The notes: generated by a model from the sequence alone, not told the origin. Numbered from the stretch's first letter, positions 43,923 to 54,659 are shown. The stretch is DNA of 64,000 bases from Jeongeupia naejangsanensis (GCF_016865585.1 NZ_JAESND010000007.1:1-64000), one strand, 5' to 3'. Made by a program: numbers and translations.

Positions 43923-45314
43923 TCAGCCGGGCGTGCCCAGCTGGACGCGGCCGAGGCTCGGGATCACCGATCTGATCCAGAGGCTGCGGTGGATGCGCCG
44001 GGTCGTCAGCACGGCCTTGACGACGTCTTCGAGCATGACCAGCACGAAGACCGCCGGCAGCGGGAGCGCGAAGTAGAAGGCGCCCAGCAAGGCCAGCGGA
44101 ATCCCGACGCACCATTGGCCGATCACGTCGATCTTCAGGCCGGCGCCGACATCACCACCGCTGCGCAGCACGCCGCTGATGCCGACGGCGTTGATGGTCT
44201 TGATCCAGAACGTGATGACCATGACGACGTACACCTGCATGGCAACGGTGTGTGCCGCGCCTTCGAGGCGGAAGACCTGCAGCAGCAGCGGCATGGCCAG
44301 CAATAGCGCCATGCCCAGCAAAACGGATGTGCCGATGCTGATGCGCAGGTAAAGCCAGCCAAGGCGCCGGGCCTGCGCAAAGCGGCCCTGTCCCAGCCTG
44401 TGTCCCAGCAGGATCGACGTTGCCGTCGCCAGCCCCTGTTCGACCGCAATGCTGACGGCCTCCAGCGGCGTCAGCGATGCCATGATGGCCAGCTCACGGG
44501 TGCCGATCCGGCCGTAGATCGCGCCGTAGGTAAAGATGCCCAGCGACCAGACCAGACCGTTGACCGTCGCAGGCACCGCGATGCCCAGATAGTGGCGGGC
44601 AAAGCCGGGCGGCAGTGCCGCAAGATCACGCCAGCGGGGCAGTAGGCCGGGCTTGCGCAGCGCGATCCAGGCCAGTACCAGCGCGGCTTCGAGCGCGGTA
44701 CTGATCAACGTGGCCCACGCCGCGCCCATGATGCCCAGCGCCGGCAGGGGACCGGCCCCGTTGATGAGGAGGACGCACAGCACGACATTGGCGACGACGC
44801 CGATCAGGCTGAGCTTCGTCGCCGTGCCGGCGTGGCCGCAGACCCGCAGGCCGATGCCCAGCACCGTGCTGACCGCCATGAAGGCGAAGGCGCCAGCGAA
44901 GATGCGCAGGTAGCCGGTGGCGTTGGCGATCACTGCCGGATCGGTACTCGCCAGCCGGATGATGGCCTCGGCAAAAAAGCCGAAGCCGATCGCAACCGGC
45001 ACGAGGATGAAGACCACCGATAGCAGCAGCCCTAGCCCGATCGAACGGCGCAGGCCGTGCAGGTCACCTTGGCCGGCATACTGCGCGCCCAGTACGCTGC
45101 AGCCACTGGCGAGCCCCGCCAACGCGACCATCCCGACCATGACGGCCTTGCTGGCCAGACCGACCGTCGCCACGGCGACCTCGCCCAGATTGGCGGTGAG
45201 CACGATGTCGGTGATGTTGCGTGCCGACATGAACAGCAGTTGCAGCATGACCGGAATCGCCAGTGCATAGAATTCGTGCAGCGCCAGCCGAAGGCGCGGG
45301 CTGATCGTCAGCAT
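43923..45314 (-). CDS. MATE family efflux transporter
   Basis: About 463 residues from ATG 45314, which has AGAGGA 7 bases upstream. Longer starts exist at ATG 45365 and GTG 45392. The twelve hydrophobic segments and N-lobe sequence ITDIVLTANLGEVAVATVGL, with CSVLGAQYAGQGDLHG, fit the MATE/NorM fold, which exports cationic drugs using Na+ or H+ gradients. An AraC-type regulator gene lies 175 bases upstream on the same strand. Substrate unknown. Confidence 0.9.
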   Translation of the reverse strand: MLTISPRLRLALHEFYALAIPVMLQLLFMSARNITDIVLTANLGEVAVATVGLASKAVMVGMVALAGLASGCSVLGAQYAGQGDLHGLRRSIGLGLLLSVVFILVPVAIGFGFFAEAIIRLASTDPAVIANATGYLRIFAGAFAFMAVSTVLGIGLRVCGHAGTATKLSLIGVVANVVLCVLLINGAGPLPALGIMGAAWATLISTALEAALVLAWIALRKPGLLPRWRDLAALPPGFARHYLGIAVPATVNGLVWSLGIFTYGAIYGRIGTRELAIMASLTPLEAVSIAVEQGLATATSILLGHRLGQGRFAQARRLGWLYLRISIGTSVLLGMALLLAMPLLLQVFRLEGAAHTVAMQVYVVMVITFWIKTINAVGISGVLRSGGDVGAGLKIDVIGQWCVGIPLALLGAFYFALPLPAVFVLVMLEDVVKAVLTTRRIHRSLWIRSVIPSLGRVQLGTPG

Positions 45315-45488
45315 GCCGCGTCCTCTGGCTGTTGCACCGGCGCGTGCAGGATTCGGCTTGGGCATGGGGTGGCCTTCGGTGTGATCGGTCACCGGAGGCT
45401 GCCATGCCGATTCCTTGCTATCAACGGATCGGCCATTAAGTGGAATACACAGTATCGGAACAGGGTATCCGGGAGCCGGGGATGGGGG

Positions 45489-46355
45489 CTAGCCTGCGTC
45501 GGGGCGGTGAAAGCTCGTGCGGAATTCGCCGGGTGACATGCCCTTGCTGGCCCGGAACTGCCGGTTGAAATGCGAGAGGTTGCGGTAACCGGTGTCGTGG
45601 GCAATGGTGGCGATCGGCTTGGTCGAGTCGATCAGCTCGGCGCAGGCGCGGCCGATGCGCAGCCGCGCGACGTATTCCGAAATACTGGCCCGGGTGTGCT
45701 GGCGAAAAGCCCGGCACAGGCTGTTGACGGTGAGGTTGGCCAGCGTGGCCAGCTGCCGGAGATCGATCGGCTCGCGGTAGTGGGTGGTCAGGTAGTGCGT
45801 GACCCGGGTGATGCGGCTTTCACCGTGGCGATCGGGCGCACCCGAAAATGCCGCCGAGGACAGCTGTACCGGCTGATCCGATTTCAGCACGTCCAGCACC
45901 TGCAGCATCAGGATCAGCCGCGTCATCGGTGTCGCGTCGTCCATGTGCGCGATCAGCGGGCGTATCCGTTCGAGCGCGGCATCGCTGAACTTCAGCCCGC
46001 GTCCGGCATCGGCCAGCCAGCGCAGCAGCGGCTGGAATTCCGGGCAGGTAGCGCACAGGCGCTCGATCCATTCGTGCGTGAACCAGATGACCCGCACCGC
46101 AATCAGCCGGTCTGCCGCGACGGCCTGCACCGCCCAGGTGTGCGGCAGGTTGGGGCCGGTCAGCACCAGATCGCCGCCATCGCAGGCACCGATGTGGTCG
46201 CCGATGTAGCGGCTGCCGCTGGCATTCAGCACCAGCGACAATTCGTACTCGGGGTGGTAGTGCCAGTTGAACGGCAAGGCCGTCTGCGCGTTGCGCTGGA
46301 AGAAGGTCCACGACTCGCCGTTGTCTGCGGTGATGACTTCGAAATTCGCTTTCAT
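45489..46355 (-). CDS. AraC family transcriptional regulator with cupin sensor domain
   Basis: 288 residues. The N-terminal cupin (FNWHYHPEYELSLVLNASG, then GPNLPHTWAV) probably binds a small ligand or metal. The C-terminal ~100 residues are a double HTH: LATLANLTVNSLCRAFRQHT and IATIAHDTGYRNLSHFNRQF, ending FRASKGMSPGEFR. The arrangement matches regulators of sugar and oligosaccharide metabolism. Neighbours are a MATE pump downstream and the chitinase gene upstream on the same strand, so either could be a target. Confidence 0.9.
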   Translation of the reverse strand: MKANFEVITADNGESWTFFQRNAQTALPFNWHYHPEYELSLVLNASGSRYIGDHIGACDGGDLVLTGPNLPHTWAVQAVAADRLIAVRVIWFTHEWIERLCATCPEFQPLLRWLADAGRGLKFSDAALERIRPLIAHMDDATPMTRLILMLQVLDVLKSDQPVQLSSAAFSGAPDRHGESRITRVTHYLTTHYREPIDLRQLATLANLTVNSLCRAFRQHTRASISEYVARLRIGRACAELIDSTKPIATIAHDTGYRNLSHFNRQFRASKGMSPGEFRTSFHRPDAG

Positions 46356-46462
46356 GCGGGCCCGTGACGTTTGGACCGGCGGTGCACTCGCCGGGATATT
46401 CGGGCGATTCTATACGGACCGGGCAGAACGCTGCGCATGTCGCGCCACAGCAAGGATGGACG

Positions 46463-46487
46463 AAAAAAACGGGGGCCGAAGCCCCCG
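46463..46487 (-). terminator. Intrinsic terminator of the chitinase gene
   Basis: Read on the minus strand, CGGGGGC-TTCG-GCCCCCG is a 7-bp stem with a stable TTCG tetraloop, followed by seven T residues. It lies 23 bases after the chitinase stop. Confidence 0.9.
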
Positions 46488-46510
46488 TTGCCGCTGTACT
46501 CAAGCGTGAT

Positions 46511-48292
46511 TTACTTCAGTGTCACGCCCCAGTTCTTCTCGACGCACTTCACGTAGTTGCCTTCGATCAGCGCGTTGTACGGGGTCTGGTAGCTGACCAG
46601 CATGCACTGGTTGTCGCCGCCGACGTTCCAGTTCTTTTCCCAGTAGATGTTGTACGCCGCCGAGCTGCCCGGGCCGAAGCGCTGCATCGTCGCGCAGCTC
46701 AGCTGTTCCTTGCTGTAGTCCCAGCCCAGTTCGCGCGAGAACTCCTTGTAGTAGTCGATCCGGTTCTGCGCTGCCTGCTTCTCGGTGCCGAGACCGCATT
46801 CGGCGTTGATGATCTGGATCGTCGTCGCGAAGTTGTTGCCGGTACCGGCAGCCTGGTCGGTCTGGTTCGGTACCCAGGTGCCGTCGATCACGTGCAGCAT
46901 CGATGGCTTCGGCGGTTGCGGGTAGACGAAGAAGAACGTTGCGCTGGCGAGGTTGAGCCAGGTCGACGCGACGAGGTCCGGTTCGTTCAGCAGCTTGAAC
47001 TGGTCGCCGTTGTACATCGCCTGCGAGAACGGGCCGTAGTTGTAGTTGTACGAAAGCTGCTTGGCGCCGCGGCCGAAGTACTTCTTCCAGCTGCCGTCGG
47101 CGTTCTTGCCGCAGGTCCACACGGTGTTGAAGACCGGATCGGCGCATTCGGTGTTGTAACCGCAGCTCGGGCCGGTTTCATCGCAACCCATCTCGCGCAG
47201 GTACTTCAGCGCCTGACGCCATTCGGGCACGGTGTCGTTCTTGTTGTGGTCACCGGTTTCCTGCGCGAAGTGCGCGAACATCGTCGCCAGACTGTGGCGG
47301 CAGATCGCATCGGCGTCACGGCCGTCCTTGTAGTCGTCGCAGATCGCCGGGAACTTGGCGTTGGCCTGCAGGAAGCGCTGATAGGTGTAGCTCGGCTCGC
47401 GGCGCGGGAACAGGTATTCCCATTTGGCTTCGGGCAGGATCCGCTCGATGCGCTTCACGTTGACCGGATTGTCGGCCTTGCCCGGTGCGACGGCGTCGAC
47501 CACGGCGTTCGGCGCGGTACGGATCGAGGCCTTGATGGTGCGGAAGAAGTCGTTGTTGGTCAGCTCGACCTCCTTGGCCTCGGCCTGGGCCTTGGTCGGG
47601 ACGCCGCCGGGTGCCGGCGTCGGCGTGGGCGTGCTGCCACCGGTCGAACCGCCGCTGCAGGCACCGGCATCAACCCAGACGCCGCCCTTGCTCGGATCGT
47701 CGCCCTTGGTCCACCACTTGGCGCTGTAGTTGTGGTTCAGATAGCTGGCGCTGGCGCCGCCGCTGTACGCGGTGCCGGCATCCCATGCGGCGACGCAGGC
47801 CGTGCCGGCCGGTGTCGGCGCGGGCGTCGGAGCGGGTGTCGGAGCGGGCGTCGGAGCGGGCGTCGGAGCGGGCGTCGGTTTCGGTGTCGGCGCAGGCGTT
47901 GGAGCCGGTGTCGGTTTCGGTGTCGGCGCAGGCGTTGGAGCCGGTGTCGGAGCCGGTGTCGGAGCCGGTGTCGGAGCAGGTGTCGGAGCAGGTGTCGGAG
48001 CAGGTGTCGGAGCAGGCGTCGGAGCAGGCGTCGGAGCAGCTGTCGGCGCCGGTGTCGGAGCAGGTGTCGGCGTCGCGCCGCCGGCGTTGCCGATCAGTTC
48101 CCACGGGCCCCATTGTTCGGCGCCGGGCGTGTTGCCCTGCGTCCACCACTTGGCTTTCCAGGTTTTACCTGCGTAATCGACCGACTGGCCGGCGGTATAG
48201 GTGGCCTTGGCATCCCAGGCCGGGGCGGCATGGGCCAGTTGTGCAGCAAACACTGCGGCCACGGCGAGCGCGGCGATTTTCGGGTAGTGCAT
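46511..48292 (-). CDS. Secreted GH19 chitinase with two CBM5/12 chitin-binding modules
   Basis: 593 residues. A signal peptide ([22 protein letters not shown]) is followed by a CBM5/12 module ([28 protein letters not shown]), a long Pro-Thr-Ala linker of ~85 residues, a second CBM5/12 module ([28 protein letters not shown]), a short linker, and a C-terminal GH19 domain from about residue 240. The catalytic Glu is in [12 protein letters not shown], and [20 protein letters not shown] is the conserved core. It should cut chitin with inversion outside the cell. GGAG precedes the ATG. An AraC regulator lies downstream. Confidence 0.94.
   Translation of the reverse strand: MHYPKIAALAVAAVFAAQLAHAAPAWDAKATYTAGQSVDYAGKTWKAKWWTQGNTPGAEQWGPWELIGNAGGATPTPAPTPAPTAAPTPAPTPAPTPAPTPAPTPAPTPAPTPAPTPAPTPAPTPKPTPAPTPAPTPKPTPAPTPAPTPAPTPAPTPAPTPAGTACVAAWDAGTAYSGGASASYLNHNYSAKWWTKGDDPSKGGVWVDAGACSGGSTGGSTPTPTPAPGGVPTKAQAEAKEVELTNNDFFRTIKASIRTAPNAVVDAVAPGKADNPVNVKRIERILPEAKWEYLFPRREPSYTYQRFLQANAKFPAICDDYKDGRDADAICRHSLATMFAHFAQETGDHNKNDTVPEWRQALKYLREMGCDETGPSCGYNTECADPVFNTVWTCGKNADGSWKKYFGRGAKQLSYNYNYGPFSQAMYNGDQFKLLNEPDLVASTWLNLASATFFFVYPQPPKPSMLHVIDGTWVPNQTDQAAGTGNNFATTIQIINAECGLGTEKQAAQNRIDYYKEFSRELGWDYSKEQLSCATMQRFGPGSSAAYNIYWEKNWNVGGDNQCMLVSYQTPYNALIEGNYVKCVEKNWGVTLK
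47811..48071 (-). repeat. Short tandem repeat coding the Pro-Thr-Ala linker of the chitinase
   Basis: About twenty near-identical 12-base units, visible on the plus strand as GGTGTCGGAGCA and variants, encode repeated APTP steps with two KPTP interruptions. The unit length is a multiple of three, so copy-number change would alter linker length without a frameshift. Confidence 0.85.
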
Positions 48293-48708
48293 CTCGACTC
48301 CATCGTTATATGTGCGGCGTCGGGACCGGATCGGGCCGTGCCACAGTGGTCATACGAAAAGCATGGCGATGGTATCACCGTGATCGCACTACATTTTTCG
48401 GTGCCCGGCGTGTAAGCCGGCTGCTGAATCAATGAATCCGCTGCATACAGCGTTGCCTGCTTCCAGCCCGGCCCGTGACGGAGAGGCCGGATTGGCCTTG
48501 CAAAACAAGCTGGTATCAAGGTCGGGGGGAGGGGAATACCTGTGATGCCAAGGTGTCCCGGCGGGACTGGCACCGATGAGGACGCGGATCCGGGGACCCG
48601 GTGGTAGCCGACATGCGTCAGCTTCGACATGGCAAACGGTAGTCGGCCGGCGCCGACAACATGGTTGGTTTACGGGCTGCTGAATATTTTTCTGACTTCA
48701 AAAGAAAG
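48293..48708. other. Intergenic region upstream of the chitinase gene
   Basis: About 415 bases with no gene I can support. It should contain the minus-strand chitinase promoter; GTTATA at 48305-48310 (TATAAC on the minus strand) is the only -10-like string near the start but lies very close to the ATG. No clear operator or repeat is visible. Confidence 0.4.
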
Positions 48709-48732
48709 AAAGCCGGCAGTGCCGGCTTTTTC
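48709..48732. terminator. Bidirectional intrinsic terminator after aroA
   Basis: AAAGCCGGC-AGT-GCCGGCTTT hairpin with flanking A and T tracts, 18 bases beyond the aroA stop on the minus strand. Confidence 0.85.
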
Positions 48733-48749
48733 CTTTGTGCTGCGTGGAC

Positions 48750-50048
48750 TTAGCCGGCGATGCGGGCCAGTTCGGCAAAGTAGGTCGGGAAGGTCTTGGC
48801 CGTGCAGTTCGGGTCGAGAATCCGGATCGGCACGCCGCCGAGCGCCACCAGCGAGAAACACATGGCCATGCGGTGATCGTCATAGGTGGCGATTTCGGCA
48901 TTTGGTGTCAGTGCGGTGGGCGGCGTCACGACGATGTAATCCTGGCCTTCCTCGACGGTGGCGCCGACCTTGCGCAGCTCGGTCGCCATTGCGGCAAGGC
49001 GGTCGGTTTCCTTGACGCGCCAGCTCTCGATATTGCGGATCGTCGTGGTGCCGTCGGCGAACAGCGCGGCGACGGCAATCGTCATGGCCGCGTCGGGAAT
49101 GTGGTTGAGGTCGACATCGACGGCCTTCAGTCTGCCCGAGGCCGGCGGTGCGACTTCGATCCAGTTCGGTCCCCAGCTGACCCGGGCGCCCATCTGCTCC
49201 AGCGTTTCGGCGAAGCGCTTGTCGCCCTGGATGCTCTCGGCACCGACGCCTTCGACCCGCAGCGCCCCGCCCTGCGCGGCGATCGCGCCGGCCGCGAGGA
49301 AGTAAGACGCGCTCGACGCATCGCCCTCGACGAAGACCTCGCCCGGGCTCACATAGCGCTGGCCGCCGCGGATGAAGAACTCCTGCCAGTTGCGGTTTTC
49401 CACGGTCACGCCGAACTTGGCCATCAGGTTCAGCGTGATTTCGATATAGGGCTTGGAGATCAGCTCGCCGACCAGCTCGATGGTGACGTCTTCGCCGCTC
49501 AGCGGCAGCGACATCAGCAGGGCGGTGAGGAACTGGCTCGAGACATTGCCCTTGACCGGAATACGCCGGCCGGCGCCGATCTGGCCCGGGTGGATCGCCA
49601 GCGGCGGAAAGCCTTCGTTGCCGAGGTAGTCGATTTTCGCACCGGCCACGCGAAGCGCATCGACCAGATCACCGATCGGACGCTCGTGCATCCGGGCGAC
49701 GCCCTTGAGCGTGTATTCACCGCCGGCCATGGCCAGCGCGGCCGTCAGCGAACGGACTGCGGTACCGGCGTTGCCAAGGAAAAACTCGCCCTGTTTGACC
49801 GGAAAGACCCCGTTGCCGCCCTGGACGGTGAAATCACGCGTGTCGCCTTGCTGGCGGCAGGCAATCCCGAGCGCATCGAGTGCTTCGAGCATGCGCTGGG
49901 TGTCGTCGGAACCGAGCAGGCCGCGGATCAGCGTTTCGCCTTCGGCGAGGGCCGCCAGCAGCAGAATGCGGTTGGAAATGCTCTTGGAACCGGGGATTTG
50001 CACGGTGCCACGGACGTGGGCGATCGGGTCGAGGTCGAGGAATTCCAT
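48750..50048 (-). CDS. aroA: 3-phosphoshikimate 1-carboxyvinyltransferase (EPSP synthase)
   Basis: 432 residues. It joins phosphoenolpyruvate to shikimate-3-phosphate in the aromatic amino acid pathway. Motifs: [20 protein letters not shown] near the N-terminus, [27 protein letters not shown], and [20 protein letters not shown] near the C-terminus. The sequence belongs to the class I type. ATG 50048 gives MEFLDLDPI as expected; the longer open frame upstream runs into the neighbouring terminator and is not used. Confidence 0.96.
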   Translation of the reverse strand: MEFLDLDPIAHVRGTVQIPGSKSISNRILLLAALAEGETLIRGLLGSDDTQRMLEALDALGIACRQQGDTRDFTVQGGNGVFPVKQGEFFLGNAGTAVRSLTAALAMAGGEYTLKGVARMHERPIGDLVDALRVAGAKIDYLGNEGFPPLAIHPGQIGAGRRIPVKGNVSSQFLTALLMSLPLSGEDVTIELVGELISKPYIEITLNLMAKFGVTVENRNWQEFFIRGGQRYVSPGEVFVEGDASSASYFLAAGAIAAQGGALRVEGVGAESIQGDKRFAETLEQMGARVSWGPNWIEVAPPASGRLKAVDVDLNHIPDAAMTIAVAALFADGTTTIRNIESWRVKETDRLAAMATELRKVGATVEEGQDYIVVTPPTALTPNAEIATYDDHRMAMCFSLVALGGVPIRILDPNCTAKTFPTYFAELARIAG

Positions 50049-50213
50049 GTTCAGGCAGGCAGGATTGGGGGAAACCCCGATCATAGCGCGGCGACGGCCG
50101 TTTCGGCGACCGTTGCCGGGGCTAGGCAAGGAACTGAAAACGTCCCGAGGCGAGGGCAAGGATGGGGGCTTGCCGAAATGGTGGCGGACTTCTGCCGAAG
50201 GGACTTTGCAGAC

Positions 50214-50246
50214 AAAAAACGGGGAAACGCCAGTTGGCGCTTCCCC
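50214..50246 (-). terminator. Intrinsic terminator of the IMPa-like gene
   Basis: On the minus strand, GGGGAAGCGCCA and TGGCGTTTCCCC pair with one mismatch around a short loop and are followed by six T residues, 27 bases after the stop of the protease gene. Confidence 0.85.
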
Positions 50247-50272
50247 GGTACCGGCATGGCGAAGGTCGCGGC

Positions 50273-53053
50273 TCAGAACGGCCAGACCGGGCTGCTTGCG
50301 GTCATGTTCACTTTGCGCGCCGTGCCGTAGTTGTTGCTGCTGGTATTGGCGTAGAAGAAGGCCGGCTCCTGTGCAAAACCGTAGCTCGCGACCTGGCTGG
50401 CGGCGGCGGTGGAGTACTTGATGCCCCACAGGTCGAAGGTCGGGCGCTGGTCACGCTGGGTGATCCACGACAGGGCGATCAGCATGTTGTCGTTGCCGTC
50501 GACATTCGGGCGGGTGGCGTACTGGCTGTAGCCGAGCCTGTCCTTGTTGGCCGCCCAGTCCGCATTGCCCAGCAGGCGCGCGTGCAGGTAGAGCAGGGTG
50601 TAGATGTCCCAGGCCTGCGCGGCGTTGTTCGTGCGCTCCTGCCAGTAGTGTGCCCACTGCACGTAGAACGCCATGCGGGTGCCGTTTTGCGCCGCGTAGC
50701 TGGTGTCACCCCAGATGGCCTGGTAGGCGGCGTCGACCGGGCCGGACTGGGCCCTGGCGGTCGCGATCAGGTTGAAGGCGTCGCGGTACTGCACGCGGGT
50801 GGGATTCAGGTCGACGGCCATTTCGCGGTACATGCGCCACATCTTGTGCAGCGGGAAAATGTTGTTCGAGACCTCGCCGCTGCTGGCGCTGCCGTAGATG
50901 CTCAGCGTACCCAGCTGCAGGTTGTGGCCCAGCTCGTGGCTTTCGCCCCAGCCTCGCGGCAGCAGCCCCCAGGTCTGGTCGTACGGGTTGCCCGAGCAGC
51001 CGGCACCGCACTGGGCGTAGACGTCGACGTTGATGTGCTGCGTGCCCGGCTGCCGGTGCATCGTCGTGTCGGTGCAATCCCAGCCCTTGCTGCTGCAGAA
51101 CGATGCGACCGCCGTCGGCAGCGTCTTGCCGCTGCGCGCAAAACCGGCAAAGCCGTAGGCGTCGTCGAAGAACAGGTTGACCATTTCGTCCAGATACCGG
51201 TTCATGTCCCCCCCGTAATCGCTGCCGTTGATCACGTCGCGCAGTTTGTCGGTACGTGCATGCGCCTCCATGCCGGGCATCTTGATCTCGGCCCAGTCGG
51301 ACCGGGAGCTGGTCAGCGCCGAAACAAAGGCAGTGCGGTCGCTGCCGGCGGTGATGTCGAGGAAAGGCTGCCTGGCAACGCCGCGCAGCTTCAGCCTGAC
51401 CACCTGACCTGGCGTTGCACCGCTGTATTGCAGCTGCAGCAGACCGCCGTAGGGCGTGACCACCGGCACGGTGGTGCCGGTCGCCAGCGGCATGGCCGGG
51501 CTGGCGAGCATGCGTGGACGGGTATAAGCGCTGCCGATCTTGGTCGACGATCCCCGCTGGGTGTTGATGCGCAGCGCCGTGGTGGCGGCGCCGGCGTCGA
51601 GCACGGTGACCTGCAGCGGCTGACCCGGCATGGCCATGCGGCCGATGGCGGTGAAGCCGCCGGTATCGCCGAGGGTGACGCTGACGGTTTCATCGCTGGT
51701 GCTGACCGGCAGATTTGCACCGTTGGCGCTCATGAAGGTGCCCAGATCGTCCTGCCGGCCACCGGCAGTGCGCACATAGCTCACCCAGGCATCGGCGATC
51801 ATGGCCTGCTGGAAGGCGACCGGGTTCTTCTGTTTGTCGAGCGGATAGACGATCTGCTTGCGGGTCACGTCGGCCCAGAGCGTCAGCAAGCGCAACAGGG
51901 TCGTGTCCGGCGTGGCAAACAACGCTCGGGCGCTGCTGTTGTAGGTATTGATCTGGGCGCGGATCAAGCCGGTGGGCGTGATCACGTCGTCGTTGAAGCC
52001 CGGGGCATCGCCGCAGCTGCTGTCGCTGCATTTGCGCCAGTCATAGTCGCTGCGCAGCGTGTTGGTCGCCAGACGGGAGAGCATCGGCAGAATGCCGCCG
52101 AACTGGTCGCTGGCCCTGGCGTTGGCCGCGTCGCTGCGGCCCGCCGCAACCTTGTCGCCGGACCAGTAATTGCCGCCGTAGCCGCCCAGATCCAGCGACA
52201 TGGCGTTCAGCATCTGCCGGCCGGACTGGCTGTCGCCCCAGCCATTGGTGTGCAGGTAAAGCACCGGTTTGCCGGACTTGAGCAGCGCGCGGGTCCGCGC
52301 GGTCAGGGTCGTGTCGGCCGCCACGCCCGAGCCGACGATCACCAGCGACACGCGTGCGGCGCAGGCGCTGTCGGCCAGCGCATCACAGCCTGCGTCCCTG
52401 GCCGTGACCCCGGCCTTGTTGAGACTGCCGATGGCGTTGCCGGCGGAAAGGCCGGCAAGGCTGACGTCGATCGACGCCGGCAGTGCCGTTTCGGCGTTGC
52501 CGGTCACCAGCCAGGACAGCACCCGGCCGAAGGCCGGCGCATGGGTGAGGGTGCCGGCACGGAACTGGTCCAGCACGTTGGTGCCGTAGCCGGCACCGCG
52601 GCTACCTTCGGCATTGCTGATGCTCGCCAGCATCTGGCCGCCATCACCGACGATCAGTGGCTGGGCCAGTTCGGGATTGACGGGCAGGATGAACTGGCTT
52701 GAGGTGCCGGGGGTGTATTCGCTGCTGACACCGCGCTGCAGCGACCGGGTCAGCAAAGCTTGGGCGTTCGACAGCGACAACGCCCGGTTGTAGGCCTGGA
52801 CGATGATGGGCAGCGGATCATTCAGCGCTGCTGGATCACCACTGGCGACCGCCGCATCGATTGCGCTGACGACTGCCGGCGGGGGTGTGGGCACCGGCGT
52901 CGGGAGCGGGCCGCCCGTTCCGCCTTCACCGCCGGTCGCTGTATTGCCACCACCGCCGCCGGCGCTATCTCCGCCGTCTCCACCGCCACCGCCACCGCCG
53001 CAGGCGGTCAGCGCGGCGACCAGCAGCACCCCCCAGACTTTGCTCCATCCCAT
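50273..53053 (-). CDS. IMPa-like M88/M60-type metalloprotease lipoprotein (O-glycoprotease)
   Basis: 926 residues. A lipobox LTAC (C18) is followed by a run of Gly and a Gly/Ser/Pro-rich linker to ~residue 55. The rest matches from memory the Pseudomonas aeruginosa immunomodulating metalloprotease IMPa along its length, with [55 protein letters not shown] and the zinc site [11 protein letters not shown], ending [19 protein letters not shown]. IMPa cleaves proteins next to O-glycosylated Ser/Thr in mucin-type regions. A lipid anchor would hold it on the cell surface or in the periplasm. An anti-sigma/sigma pair lies upstream on the same strand. Confidence 0.92.
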   Translation of the reverse strand: MGWSKVWGVLLVAALTACGGGGGGGDGGDSAGGGGGNTATGGEGGTGGPLPTPVPTPPPAVVSAIDAAVASGDPAALNDPLPIIVQAYNRALSLSNAQALLTRSLQRGVSSEYTPGTSSQFILPVNPELAQPLIVGDGGQMLASISNAEGSRGAGYGTNVLDQFRAGTLTHAPAFGRVLSWLVTGNAETALPASIDVSLAGLSAGNAIGSLNKAGVTARDAGCDALADSACAARVSLVIVGSGVAADTTLTARTRALLKSGKPVLYLHTNGWGDSQSGRQMLNAMSLDLGGYGGNYWSGDKVAAGRSDAANARASDQFGGILPMLSRLATNTLRSDYDWRKCSDSSCGDAPGFNDDVITPTGLIRAQINTYNSSARALFATPDTTLLRLLTLWADVTRKQIVYPLDKQKNPVAFQQAMIADAWVSYVRTAGGRQDDLGTFMSANGANLPVSTSDETVSVTLGDTGGFTAIGRMAMPGQPLQVTVLDAGAATTALRINTQRGSSTKIGSAYTRPRMLASPAMPLATGTTVPVVTPYGGLLQLQYSGATPGQVVRLKLRGVARQPFLDITAGSDRTAFVSALTSSRSDWAEIKMPGMEAHARTDKLRDVINGSDYGGDMNRYLDEMVNLFFDDAYGFAGFARSGKTLPTAVASFCSSKGWDCTDTTMHRQPGTQHINVDVYAQCGAGCSGNPYDQTWGLLPRGWGESHELGHNLQLGTLSIYGSASSGEVSNNIFPLHKMWRMYREMAVDLNPTRVQYRDAFNLIATARAQSGPVDAAYQAIWGDTSYAAQNGTRMAFYVQWAHYWQERTNNAAQAWDIYTLLYLHARLLGNADWAANKDRLGYSQYATRPNVDGNDNMLIALSWITQRDQRPTFDLWGIKYSTAAASQVASYGFAQEPAFFYANTSSNNYGTARKVNMTASSPVWPF

Positions 53054-53436
53054 GAATCAACATCCCCGATATTTATAATTGAAAACTTGATTGACTAAAA
53101 ATGCGCGCATCATAATATCAGCGAATACTGAAATAGCCGTTCGTACCGGACGGAGCGCCGTTCGGCTCATCGGGAGGCCCGGTCCGGTCATGGCGAAAAG
53201 CCGCAAAGTGATTGCTGGGGGCATCGCCGCTGGGCAGCTCGGCTGGCTTGGGAGGGGGGCGTTCCGACGATGGTCGCCGTATTGCTGCGCCGAGTGGCAG
53301 TTGCGACAACACCGCTGCCAATGCGGCGTTGCAGGCTGGGCGCTGGATGGACCTGCAGACGGGGGAAGGTTTTTGGATTGCACTTCAGCGAGAGGATTCG
53401 GACGAATTGCCCGTGCGCCCGAATCCCCGGGGCATG
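53054..53436 (-). promoter_or_regulatory. AT-rich promoter region of the IMPa-like gene
   Basis: About 380 bases between the protease gene and the anti-sigma gene. The first ~80 bases next to the protease start are AT-rich, with a -10-like TATAAA on the minus strand (complement of 53072-53077). No convincing ECF-type GGAAC element is seen. The remainder has no supportable gene. Confidence 0.4.
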
Positions 53437-54117
53437 CTAAATGCTGAGCATTTTGCCCGAATACAGCACCGGCCCGGTCGGCTGGCCGGTCGGCGAGCCA
53501 CCCGGCGGTTCGAGGCTGACCGCGAGCGCGGGAATCAGCCCGGCCTGCGTTTTCAGTTCGATCACCGTTTTGCCGTCCGGCGCGATCAGCCCGAGCGAGC
53601 GCGGTTTGCCGCCGTCGGGCAGGGCCCACAGTTCCAGTGCTTTTTGCGCCGAGACCTGACGCAGATCGTTCAGCGGCTTGATCTTCAGTCGGCCGTCGCG
53701 CGTGGCGCTGGCCAGCAGCGCAATCTGCGCTTGCGGATCCTGCAGTACGGCGAGGTACTGGGCTTCGGCCCCGCGCTGCACCAGCACCGGGTAGATCACC
53801 ACGCCGGCGAGCAGCATTGCGGCGAAGCCACCGGCCAGCGTGCGCCAGAGCACCAGCCCGCGCCAGCTCCAGGTCGGGACGGGCTCGCGCGCCCGGAGCC
53901 GGTCGGCAATGCCGCGCCAGACACGGGGCGGCGGGGCGACTTCGGGCAGGGCGTTGGCGAGCGGCAGCAGCCGCGCCTCCCAACCGGTGACGGCGCGGCG
54001 CAGGTTGGCATCGGCGTGCATCAGCTTTTCGAAGCGGCGGCGGGCCGGCCCGCGCAGGCTGCCGAGGACGTACTGGCCGGCTAGCCGGTCTCGCAATTGC
54101 GGGTTGAAGGTTCTCAT
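53437..54117 (-). CDS. Anti-sigma factor of the RskA type
   Basis: 226 residues from ATG 54117, which overlaps the sigma gene stop by 4 bases (ATGA). The cytoplasmic N-terminal ~90 residues contain a zinc-finger-less anti-sigma region (LRDRLAGQYVLGSLRGPARR, RFEKLMHADANLRRAVTGWE). One membrane helix (LAGGFAAMLLAGVVIYPVLV) leads to a periplasmic RskA domain (LELWALPDGGKPRSLGLIAP). It should hold the partner sigma factor inactive until a cell-envelope signal. Confidence 0.9.
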   Translation of the reverse strand: MRTFNPQLRDRLAGQYVLGSLRGPARRRFEKLMHADANLRRAVTGWEARLLPLANALPEVAPPPRVWRGIADRLRAREPVPTWSWRGLVLWRTLAGGFAAMLLAGVVIYPVLVQRGAEAQYLAVLQDPQAQIALLASATRDGRLKIKPLNDLRQVSAQKALELWALPDGGKPRSLGLIAPDGKTVIELKTQAGLIPALAVSLEPPGGSPTGQPTGPVLYSGKMLSI

Positions 54118-54659
54118 CCCAGGCATCCTTTCAGCTTCTCCAGACCGCGCCGGACCCAGCTCTTGATCGTGCCGATCGGCTGGCTCAGGTGCTGCGCGAC
54201 TTCGCTGTGGCTGAGTCCTTCAAAGAAGGCCAGCGCAATGGCCTGGCGCTGATGGCCCTCCAGCCCCTTCAGGCAACCGGCCAGCTGCGCGCTCGATTCC
54301 TGTGTCAGCAGCAAGGCCATCGGCCCGGGCGCATCGTCGGCCCAGCTTGCGGCAAAGTCGTCGTCGGGGGCGGGTACCTCGAGGTTCGGCCGGTCGAGCC
54401 GGTCGAGACAGCGGTTGCGGACGATGCGCGTCATCCAGGTCATCGGCTGGCTTTTCAGCGGATCGTAGCGGCCGGCGTGCTGCCAGATGCTGACATAGCA
54501 CTCCTGCAGCACCTCTTCGGCCCAGTCCCTTCTGCGCAATATACGGAGCGCAACGGCAAACAGTTTCGCCGAGGTGAGCCGGTACAGCGTTTCGAGCGCG
54601 CGCTGCCGGCCGAGACTGCACTCGCCGAGCAGGGCGTTCAACTGGTCTGGAGGTGGCAT
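54114..54659 (-). CDS. ECF-type RNA polymerase sigma factor (SigK-like)
   Basis: 181 residues. Region 2 shows WAEEVLQECYVSIWQHAGRY and MTWMTRIVRNRCLDRLDR. Region 4 contains GHQRQAIALAFFEGLSHSEV followed by AQHLSQPIGTIKSWVRRGLE. It is encoded just before its anti-sigma, in the standard arrangement. Targets are unknown; the nearby IMPa-like gene and the sigma operon itself are candidates. Confidence 0.93.
   Translation of the reverse strand: MPPPDQLNALLGECSLGRQRALETLYRLTSAKLFAVALRILRRRDWAEEVLQECYVSIWQHAGRYDPLKSQPMTWMTRIVRNRCLDRLDRPNLEVPAPDDDFAASWADDAPGPMALLLTQESSAQLAGCLKGLEGHQRQAIALAFFEGLSHSEVAQHLSQPIGTIKSWVRRGLEKLKGCLG

Noticed and set aside
46364-48415. Open frame of ~680 codons on the plus strand opposite the chitinase and the AraC gene start
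   Set aside because: It runs through the chitinase terminator and yields low-complexity Arg/Ser repeats opposite the linker; the minus-strand gene is fully supported.
50162-52702. Open frame of ~850 codons on the plus strand opposite the IMPa-like gene
   Set aside because: The opposite strand encodes a full-length recognisable protease; the plus-strand product has no domains and no ribosome site.
53091-53447. A ~118-codon plus-strand open frame between the protease and anti-sigma genes
   Set aside because: There is no ribosome site, no recognisable domain, and it overlaps the end of the anti-sigma gene on the other strand.
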